From: Pseudovirgaria hyperparasitica
Lineage: Eukaryota; Ascomycota; Dothideomycetes; Acrospermales; Acrospermaceae
Length of the DNA stretch: 64,000 nt
Reading direction: 5' to 3'
Assembly: GCF_010093815.1 (NCBI RefSeq)
Contig: NW_022985561.1
Coordinates: 1,058,045 to 1,122,044 of the forward strand
Shown: piece by piece, positions 55,768 through 64,000 of the stretch
How the letters are laid out: every line of letters starts with the position of its first letter
Position numbering within the stretch: the first letter of the stretch is position 1
The notes under the pieces: model-generated
The model's database searches: none
Seen by the model: only the letters and a program-made list of their open reading frames with translations
Told to the model about the DNA's origin: nothing
Made by a program: the position numbers and the translations under genes

Positions 55768-57633
55768 TCATGGCCTCTCTACAATTCGCACAGGTACATG
55801 TGTTCCCTCCATCTGCAAGGTTATACGTATCCCCATGTTATTCCGAAACTTCTGTCGCGCCGATTCGTTTGCTTGCTGCCAGGCCAGCTTGCGCTCGTCG
55901 GCAGACATCTGCTCAAGAGGAACTCCTGCTGCCCATTCGTCCACGGCCAACTCTATGGAGTACTGCGAGTAAATTGTGATCAACGCAGCGTAGATCTCTA
56001 CGAGGGCAAATCTGCGGCCGATACATGAGCGGGGTCCTTCTGAAAACGGCAGATATGCACCACGTGGGGGATGGTACAAGTTGGGTGAAGAGAAGTCGTC
56101 GGCGCCAGACGTGCTCTCATGTTGACCAGGCTCGCTCTGTGATAAGTGTTGGAGCCAGCGTTCAGGTATAAATTTGTCCAAATCGTCTTCAGATTCAGAT
56201 GGCGTATGTGAATTCGATGAAAGATCTTGAGGCCAGTGCTTGGGGTTGCGATGAACTGACGCTACGCAGACCCTGATCATAGTGTTTGCAGGTAAAGAAA
56301 TTGATCTACCTTCAACATCGACTTGCTGCGGACTGTTACGCACCTGCTTTGGAATGCCGATGACCGGAGGGACCCAACGAAGAGCTTCATTGACGACTGC
56401 GCCCACGTAGCTATTCGCCACTCTTGAGATCTCTGCATCGTAATCCAGAGTATCGAGTAGGCGACCTTGCAGAATGACATCGATCGCGTCTTGAAGCTTT
56501 TTTTGCACTTCAGGATGCTGAGCCAACAGAATTATGGTATGAGTAAGGGTACCAGAAGAGGTCTCATGTCCAGCAAGGAGAAGGATGAAAGCGTTTCCAA
56601 CGACTTCAGCATCAGTCAACCCGTCGTTGGATTGCTGTGGCTTCGAGCCTTTAGCAAGCTGGCCAAGGATGTCAACGTTCTTCTCGTTGAGACCGGCGTC
56701 AAAGTCTGCCCTCTTCGATAGGACGAGACCTTTCATGTGCTTTCCCCATTGCTGAAACGCCTCCGCTGATCTTTTGTAAGTGCCTAGACAGATGACGTTA
56801 GCTCCTCTATAGGCCAGTATTCACTCTTCGAACGCACTCAACGCTATCATCCATCTTGGAAGAACCATAACTGGCAGCAAGTTGTGTAGTAAGTGCTTCA
56901 ATGAAGCTGCATAGGACATGCTATATCCAGGTGGTAAGTCTTTCGATTGAGACTTCTCGTGCTCATCAAGTGATATACACTGTCCGAACCCAGCCATACT
57001 AATGATGCTCAGAGTCAAACGTCTCATGTCAGCGGAGACTGAGTGCAAGATGTTCTCACAGCTTCCATTACACCAAGTCTTTAGTAAAGTTTCCGTATGT
57101 TTGATTGTTTCTGTCCATACTAGCTTGTTGTTCCTTTCTGAGAAGGCAGGACTGACGAACTTGCGATGGCGTCTCCACTTAGACTCCTCTGAAGTCAAGA
57201 CGTTGTCGCCGTAAATATTGACATTTTTGTATAAAAACGTTGGCTTGGGGAAATCATGCCTCCTCGAAGTTACTTGATCAATGACAGCCGGATCCGCCGT
57301 CGACAAGATCATTCCTCTTGGAGAGACAGTGAAGAAATTGTCAGCTCCGACTTTTTCAAAAGGTTCGTAAAGAAGCTGCCACACCCAGCTCGAGCCCAAC
57401 AGGCTGCGCCATGATGTGGGACTTCCAGGCGGTGGGAGGATGCTTCGCTCAAGATATTTGAGACAGCGTATGAATATTAGAGCAAGGATTCCATCGTATT
57501 GGTATACGGGAACCACGATGTACGGTAAGCCTGTCTTGCGGACAAGGAGGATGTTGCGGCGAAGGGACAGGAGGCTGAGCATGCAATAAAAGACGACACT
57601 CAACAATGTTATCATCAAGAGTTCCTGTTTCAT
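55768..57633 (-). CDS. Cytochrome P450
   Basis: A 603-residue P450 with exons in coding order 57633-56838 and 56783-55768. The donor GTGCGT was chosen because it joins the frame cleanly (MIALSTYKRSAEAF); a later GTGAAT does not. An N-terminal membrane anchor (LLMITLLSVVFYCMLSLLSL) is followed by a WRRHRKFVSPAFSERN C-helix, LLLAGHETSSGT (I-helix), NEALR (ExxR), KFIPERWL and FSEGPRSCIGRRFA (heme-thiolate Cys). Acidic/Ser-rich insertions lie before and after the PERW motif, which explains the length. ER membrane, monooxygenase needing CPR. Substrate and CYP family are not assigned. No other metabolite gene is adjacent. Confidence 0.9.
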
Positions 57634-58628
57634 GATGAATTTTCAGCCAGTCAGGAAGTGTTTAGATGTTTTAGGATCGACTTCGGTCAAGTTCAGCTTG
57701 TGGTTGTACTGATAAGTGAGCGGGGAAGCCTCAACCTTGTTTGGACCCCACATCTAACCTTTCATAGTAAACATAGTTTGCAAGTCTAGTCCACAGCGTA
57801 TCGTGTGTGTGTAGTATTTCTATATTCTTGGTTCTATGATCAAGCTCTTTCTATATAATTGGAAGCTAATCACGACATTGGTATTGTCATGTTAATCTTT
57901 TACAGTACTTACAAGAACATGGAATACTATTAACTACTCTCAATTTTGATACTTTCAAGTCTAGAGGGGGCAGTATAAGCGATAATTAAGTTATTACCAT
58001 AAGGTTACTTCAATAAAAATTTTGTTCTGGTAGACGGCTGGCTTGCTCAAATGGAATAGAGCCAAAATTGGGGAATCTCAAGTTCAATAGAGTTGTATAC
58101 ATACTTGTATATAATACCAGAGAGGGAATGGCATATATCACGACGAAGGAGATATAGGGTCGAACTGAAATAGAGAAAGTGAGAAATCTCATCATACGTT
58201 CTAACTTGAACTCTTATCCAACTGCCTAGCAACGTGGATAACTAGGTAGTCGGGTTAGATATATCTTCTTGTTGTAGAAACTATGCCAGACATATCGCCA
58301 AAGTACTCCTGATGAATCTAGGACCTTCGTATGAATCTGCTGTTGGCCTTTGGTTGAGCTGTGATTAGAGCGAGACTCGTATCACTTCATCTGTGTATGG
58401 TAGACTTCTACCTTCTGTCAGTTGTGATATCAGCCAGACAAAGCTTCCAACATTTGACAGTGCTCACTAAAGCTGGTATTGAAATGTCGATAGCAACGCC
58501 CGGAGGCGAAAATTCCCGTCAAGTAGAATCATCAAAGTCAGTTCGGCATGAAGCATATGGTAAACAATAAGCTCAATTGCTGATTATTCATTTGACACGC
58601 TCTATACTACCTCTCCAACAACACTCAG
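57634..58628. other. Intergenic, A+T-rich, P450 promoter side
   Basis: About 1 kb. A+T-rich from 57800 to 58270 without defined repeat ends. Frames are short and have no motif. Confidence 0.5.
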
Positions 58629-60215
58629 CTACAATCGAAAAACACGTCGCACCAGCTCCCGCCTCATGATGGCAACCGAACTGGCCATCCTCTGTGCCGC
58701 TCCATGATTCTCCACAGCACGACGGAGCAAAAACTGGACCGACTCGCCCACCGCGCCCCACTGCAAACACTTATAAACCTCCACTTTAGCCCTCTTTTGA
58801 CTCCTAGTCTCCATTTGAGCATCCTCTCTCTCCGCCTCTTCACAACGCCTCAGCAATTCACAGCTCACCTCATCCGCCATGCCCTGCAGCTGGCCCCATC
58901 TCACGGGCGAGTACCTCGCACCCGACGCAACAGCACGCGTATACAATTCTACGCTCTTCTCGATCGACGCAGTATTATGACCGGCAAGAAAGACATGAAC
59001 GTCTGGACTTCTGGCAGTCTTCGAAAAGCTCGAGAGCGAGCGCTCGATCAGTTGTGCTGCCAGCATATCATAGCACTGATCAGTCTCTGCCTTAGTATCA
59101 TGGATGCGGCTGCGGTCCTCGCTGGAGAGGTACGCGCCTCGGACGAGTTTGACGCCGAGGACCCAGCCCTCAGTCTGAGCGAGACGCACGTGAGTCGTGA
59201 GAATGGAGGAACAATGCTTCAGGTATGCCTGATAGGTGTTGGAGATGAGAGGTATGGTGCGGTTGTAGGTGCGCATGAGGTCGAGGACCCATCGGTCTAT
59301 AGTTGGCTGGATGGCTTGTTGCTCGGCGTCGAGCCATATACGAGTGCCTTGGGCTCTTGCCTGGGTGGCTATTTCGTCGATTGCGTCGAGGAGGGTATTG
59401 GGAGGGTCTTCGCCGGTTGCGAGACGAGCAAATATGGTGCGCCCCGCGCCTGTGAATCTGACATTCGTTAACTATGTTATTCTAGGAATGGGAACACATC
59501 TCCATCAACTGCTGGTCTTGCCATTCTGTTCATGGATATGGCTGAGAAGGGTAGGTGTGACCTACTTCATGCCCATGTAATCGCCGCTACCAATCATGCT
59601 GAGTGTCTTGAGATGGTCTTCCTTCCAGGATCGAATGCCCAATTGCTGCTCTGTATCTAAATCTATCTCCGAAACGGTGTTCAAGCCCGACGTCTCAGCC
59701 ACTATCTCTCTCGTAGGGATCAGAATCACCCCTGAGTACCCCGCAGATCTCATGCTTGCTACAGTTTCAGCAACCTCTTTTGTCGTGGTTCCAGCACAGA
59801 AATGGTCATATAATGTTCTCCTCAGCATGATTCTCACCAGCCAATTGCTCTCGGGATACAGTAATCGCCGCTTTGGATTGCCCACTTCCGCTAGTGCTTT
59901 CATACCAAGTCGAAACACAGTGTTGTTCATAAAAACAGAGCCCAGAACGATGTTCCTGATGAGATGTATAGTAGGCAGTCGCGCCAGCGCTGGGTTGTCC
60001 GCTGTTACTCCAGCACTCGTGTCATTCACTCGCTGAGTATGAACGTCTCTTGAAGGTGCGTATCGTCTCGATATGTTCAAGGTCCTGCAATGAGATACAC
60101 GTGATGCACATGGTCTGATGTTGAGGCAAGAGGTACCCCTGAATCGTATTGAGGTATTCATTGCCAGTGGAATTTGCAAACAAGATTTCACTTGGCTCGA
60201 TATACTAGAACCCAT
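58629..60215 (-). CDS. PUT1: Proline dehydrogenase (PUT1), mitochondrial
   Basis: A 492-residue proline dehydrogenase with exons in coding order 60215-59566 and 59457-58629. It oxidises L-proline to pyrroline-5-carboxylate with FAD and passes electrons to quinone in the mitochondrial inner membrane. Visible parts: an Arg/Ser-rich leader (RFRGTSCLNIRPCASR), LRRTLYDHFCAG, GYSGVILIPTRE, KFTGAGRTIFARLATG across the 108-bp intron, GTRIWLDAEQQAIQPTIDRW, LGVKLVRGAYL, HVFLAGHNTASIEKS, WGQLQGMADEVS and the barrel end GAVGESVQFLLRRAVEN, where the family Arg pair binds proline. A downstream Met at 60161 is a plausible start and would leave a more typical presequence. Confidence 0.92.
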
Positions 60216-60545
60216 GTGGATTTCTATATGTATAGTAGTAGGACCCTGGTCTGTATATATGTGAGCGTGGGGTCACGAGGTGGGGTTGGGTGAGTATCGC
60301 AGGCCTTATAGACGCCTCTTTGGGCCTAGCGGGCGAGTGTCGTGGAGTTCCTCACACAAAGCTGACATGGGTGGTCGCGGACTGCTGATTCGAAAGTCTG
60401 GGCATGTTCAGACTCCCAACCTAAGCTTCATTCTCGGACTCTGACGTCTCTTAGCCTGCCAAAACGCGTATCTGAGTAGTAGTGTCCAGAACACTCATGG
60501 GATATCATTAGATCATTACAAGCAACGAATGACCCATGACATTCA
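60216..60545. other. Intergenic between CTF4 3' end and PUT1 promoter
   Basis: About 330 bases. A TATATATG stretch near 60255 lies about 40 bases from the PUT1 start and may be its TATA element. Nothing else seen. Confidence 0.45.
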
Positions 60546-63286
60546 TCACTCATCCGCGTCATCAAGACCGACCTCTCTCCGCTCCATCTCTTCACGAATC
60601 TTCTCACTCAGGACATCCCGACCGAACCTCGTCGCAATCTTCTCGGCCGCCGTTAACATCGTTCCATTGCTATTTCGCAGAAGCTTCACAATCTCCAGCG
60701 CCTTCATGCCATGCTCCTCACCTGCGCGACACTCGATATTAAGGAGCTGAAGCAAAGCTTTGTCGATTTCTAATTCTGCTTTAGCGAGCTCCGTTCGTTG
60801 CCTTGAAGTGCTGTGAACGTTGGAGAGTAGGTCTGACTGCAACGAGTGAAGGAGTGAGGAGCGAACAAAGCTCTCCTCGAAACTCTGCCTTTGGGTATCG
60901 GTATCACCTTCCGTTGCATCAAGTTCAGTCGATGGTTTTGTTGAGGTCAGGGGCACTTGAAAATCGAATTCAGACAGTAGAGGCACAGGAAGGTGTGGAT
61001 GCTGTTCCGCGCCCTTCAATATGATGCAGTAGAATCGACCACTTGCTACCGCAACAGGCCAGTAGTTTTCCGTTTTGCGGCCGGATGCCACACGAGAAAG
61101 GTTTTTAGTGTCTAGTAGAGGTACCCATTTCGCTTGTGACGGTGTGCGCCAATGCAGCAATACGAGAAGCACACCAGTGCTATCGTAGATGCATGGATCC
61201 TAAACAGCATTAAATCGTGAAGGATCTTGGAAAGTGCTGAAAGAACTTACTCCGTGGTCTGAGAAGAAGACACTCCTCAAATCAGCGCCATCGCTCAGTG
61301 CCACTGTATCCTCGCTCTGGCACACCTCATCACGTTTGACGTTCTCAATCGTGTACTGTAATCTCGTTCGGCCATCTGCGCCAATAGCACCATTACCAAT
61401 AGTCATAATGTAGTCTCGCCATGCGGCGCACGAAACTGTAGGAGAACTCTTTTGGCGATATACTCGATATGGCAGGCCAAAGAGGGTGTACACACGCACA
61501 TAATTTGCAGAGGTAGTTGCGACGATGAATGAGTCACTGAGTGCGATGGCTTCGATGTTTTCACCTCCGGGAAGCGATGTCCGCCAGTCAGTCCGGCTCG
61601 TCCAAGTCTCATGCGGTCGGTAATAAAGAGTGGCTGGATCTTTCCCAGAAGGCTGGCATGAGAACAATGATCCATTATCATTGAGGCATGCTTTGTCGTA
61701 TCGGAAAGGATCTGTGAAATGGAAGTTCCGACGGTCTTGGTCATAGAACTCTACGGTAATACTGTGATGCGTCTCCTGATCCACAGTCCATACTGCTCCA
61801 GTTAAATTGAGACAGAGGTATCTTCTACTGCCGCGCCATGGGGTACTACCAGGTTGAAATGAATTGTGATGTTGCGGTTTCCACGAGCCGGTACTTCGCT
61901 TCTTCAGATTGTCTGCGGTTAACGGCGCGAGATGGCCGTTTGTCCGCTTGCCATTACCATTCAGCTGTTCCGTGTAGCCCGCACCATCATCATCATCAAT
62001 GAAGCCATCTCCGTTATCATAGCCGTCGTCAGACATTACTCCTTCCATGATGTCGTCAAGGGAAGCATCACTACCTTTTCGTCGCAGAGGTGTCCGTGGT
62101 TTGTCATTGGTAATGCGTCCCGGGGCGTTCCCATTGACCTCCACCCGCGGATCATGAATGAAAGGTGCTGGCTGCAGTAGATCTTTCAGCAGTGAGGCGT
62201 GGGCCTCGGGTACAACATCTGGCCGTATGAACAATTCTCCGTCAATATTTGTGTATGAGAGAGTGTTGTCTGTCGGATGCCATTGTAGGTCAAGAATAGT
62301 GGCTGCAATGTCGTTATAAGTGTGTAGAATTTTCTGTGTTTTGGTTTCCCATATGACCAATCTGCGGTCCATCCCAGCTGTAGCAAGTAGGGCGCCGTTC
62401 AATGACCATGCGAGCGCAGTGATATCTCCTGTATGACCGCTGCGAAATGTCCTTTGCTTTTCCCAATCATCTTTTGAGACGACCTGAACCTCTCGTCCGG
62501 CTGTTGGAGCAGCAAATGCGCGCGCATCAGGGTGCCATATCACTCGAGAGCTCTCTTCTGCGTTTGTGTCAAGGTTCTTTATCACATTCGATACGGTCGT
62601 GATAAGTTCTGGCTCGTCTGTCCCAAATGAGTATATATACACCTTGCCGTCCGAGCAAGAGACTGAGAGGAATGCGCCATTGGAGTCAAATGATACATGT
62701 TTGACCGCTCTAGGTTGTTCGTTGAAGATCAGGACCTTGGTCATGTCCTCGATGCTGACAACCTTGACAACTAGCTCACTGTTGCGCGTTAACTATACTC
62801 ATGCCTCCTGGAAAGCTCAAACATACTCGCTGGCTACTGCTACCCACTTCCCGTCTGGTGAGATTGCTACATCGCGTACTGGAAGCGTTGAGCGAAATAG
62901 TAGACCTTCGAATGTGTTACTTTCGAGGGAGTACTTGGCAACTTGGCCATCTTCTGAACCCGTGATAAAGAATGTGTTCTGCGCTTGTGGATCAGCGTGT
63001 TTCGGAGGTCTGAGGAAACCTCCTCACCGTGGAGTCTACTGCAGTATTCGAGTCCGTACAGTCGTCAATGGTAACTGGTTCAGCGTCCGATCCCGACTGG
63101 AAGACACGAATCGCATTGTTCAATCCCACAGTAATCAACTTCTTCCCGTTCGGTGTATACGACAGGTATGTAGGGCCGGAGGGGTCTGCAGTTCAGAATC
63201 AGCTGGATTTTGGTTATCGATAGCAGCTCAGAATACTCACGAGCTGGTCGTGCTCGTAGACGCTGCTGCAGAGCCATGGTTGCCAT
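60546..63286 (-). CDS. CTF4: CTF4/Mcl1/SepB replisome and cohesion factor
   Basis: An 845-residue WD40/SepB-domain protein; exons in coding order 63286-63241, 63185-63028, 62978-62827, 62778-61251 and 61199-60546. N-terminal WD units include YLSYTPNGKKLITVG, NTFFITGSEDGQVAKYS, PVRDVAISPDGKWVAVAS, VKHVSFDSNGAFLSVSCSDG and HTGDITALAWSLNGALLATA. After an acidic linker comes the SepB/trimerisation propeller (GSRRYLCLNLTGAVW, AIALSDSFIVATTS, LRSVFFSDHG) and the C-terminal helix bundle (LEIDKALLQLLNIECRAG, KALEIVKLLRN). Ctf4 trimers link the CMG helicase to DNA polymerase alpha in the nucleus. No HMG box follows the helical part, as is usual for fungal members. The acceptor giving SDELVVKVV was chosen by family match. 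Confidence 0.93.
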
Positions 63287-63493
63287 GAGTGTTTCTGGTG
63301 TTGGCGGGGCCGTGTCCTATGAAGCGGGTGTTGAATTCGGTGACGTGAGGCGACGCGACGCGACTAAGATCTCGACGCGTCAGGGGGAGGAGCGGAATCT
63401 ATTCCGAAAATTCGCCGTGTACACTGCTGATGCCCGAGAACTTCGTCTACCACTACTTCGCTGTCCAATTGAACAGCAACCAGGACAAACGGA
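63287..63493. promoter_or_regulatory. Bidirectional promoter, CTF4 and GPI13
   Basis: Only 207 bases separate the divergent start codons, so both promoters must share this space. No TATA box is seen. A duplicated GCGACGCGACGCGACT stretch (about 63351-63366) is the only notable repeat. Confidence 0.5.
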
Positions 63494-64000
63494 ATGGAGG
63501 AGAATGGTACTGCGGCTTTCGAAAGCATAGCTGAGTCTCTGGCGCAGGCCAAAGCGAAACAAGAGCGCGATGAAGCACAGGGCCCGAAAGGCGCAACAGA
63601 CAATGCTATAGCAGCAATCAAACTCGGCGAGAGGCGATTCACTGTGTCCCATGTCTTGCTACTGGTCTTCTTCACCTGGATCTTGTATGCTTCAACGTAC
63701 TACTCGCAATACTTAGGCTAATCGCGATGTCAGTGTAATACAGACCATTGGCATATATCTATTCACGAGCGGATTTCTCCTCACGAGGCTGGTCCTCGAC
63801 CATAAATCAGAATGTGCTGTGCCTCCAATCCATCTCCTGAACAAAAATATAGGAACATATGAGCAAGGTTGTTGGCACCCTAGCTCGTTCTCGAAAGCCA
63901 TTGTCATACTCGTCGATGCCCTTCGCTACGATTTCACGGTCCCTTTCACGCCGAAAGATGGCGAGACTGCTCACCACTACCATAATGCCCTGCCCTTCCT
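63494..64000 (+). CDS. GPI13: GPI ethanolamine phosphate transferase 3 (GPI13/PIG-O), 5' part
   Basis: The start of a PIG-O-type enzyme cut by the right window edge. Exons are 63494-63684 and 63734 to beyond 64000. Correct joining (49-bp intron, donor GTATGC, branch CTAAT) gives FFTWIFVIQTIGIYLFTSG, a membrane helix, then GFLLTRLVLDHKSEC and the family block SKAIVILVDALRYDFTVPF, whose Asp starts the metal-binding catalytic site. The enzyme adds ethanolamine phosphate to the third mannose of the GPI precursor in the ER membrane. The first 50 residues are a soluble charged leader facing the cytosol. An acceptor 13 bases further on would break the frame. Confidence 0.88.

Overview
The window looks like chromosomal DNA of a filamentous ascomycete (Pezizomycotina; a Dothideomycete is my best guess). 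The genes are compact and carry many introns of about 45-60 bp with GT..AG ends. The families are typical of such fungi: two HET-domain proteins, a PTH11/rhodopsin-type membrane protein, a fungal kinase with a DLE motif, a TAP-like hydrolase, a P450, and orthologues of HDA1, COG1, EDE1, YPT1, GGC1, PUT1, CTF4/sepB and GPI13. No rRNA, tRNA or CRISPR array was seen. All exon models were built by hand from reading frame, splice sites and family knowledge.

Layout. 1-4.3 kb: the 3' part of HDA1, then two tandem paralogues of unknown function with a ubiquitin-like flavour that share an intron position. 5.1-10.8 kb: a HET gene facing an RBR E3 ubiquitin ligase. 11.6-12.2 kb: a TA-rich repeat relic. 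12.3-16.2 kb: an atypical kinase and a BBE-type FAD oxidase. 18.7-24.6 kb: a rhodopsin-domain membrane protein, an SDR and a second HET gene. 24.9-34.1 kb: COG1, an F-box-like protein, a TDA3-like oxidoreductase, an Ala-rich coiled-coil protein and a WWM1-like WW protein. 34.7-40.9 kb: EDE1 and a conserved fungal protein of unknown function. 41.3-43.0 kb: a decayed NAD-dependent epimerase gene next to a 506-bp foldback/MITE-like element. 43.2-52.6 kb: a second WW protein, a WD40 protein, YPT1, GGC1 and an F-box/LRR protein. 53.3-64 kb: a membrane-anchored TAP-like hydrolase, a P450, proline dehydrogenase, CTF4, and the start of GPI13 at the right edge.

Functional view. Most of the window is housekeeping: Golgi and endocytic traffic (COG1, YPT1, EDE1), mitochondrial metabolism (GGC1, PUT1), replication/cohesion (CTF4), chromatin (HDA1) and GPI anchors (GPI13). 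The accessory parts are 2-24 kb and 41-43 kb. No polyketide synthase, NRPS or terpene cyclase is present, so the FAD oxidase, SDR and P450 cannot be called a metabolite cluster. The most unusual items are the tandem Ubl-like pair with its GC-AG intron, the RBR/HET/Ubl-like neighbourhood, the two WW proteins with low-complexity tails, the foldback element with CG-rich termini, and the decayed epimerase.
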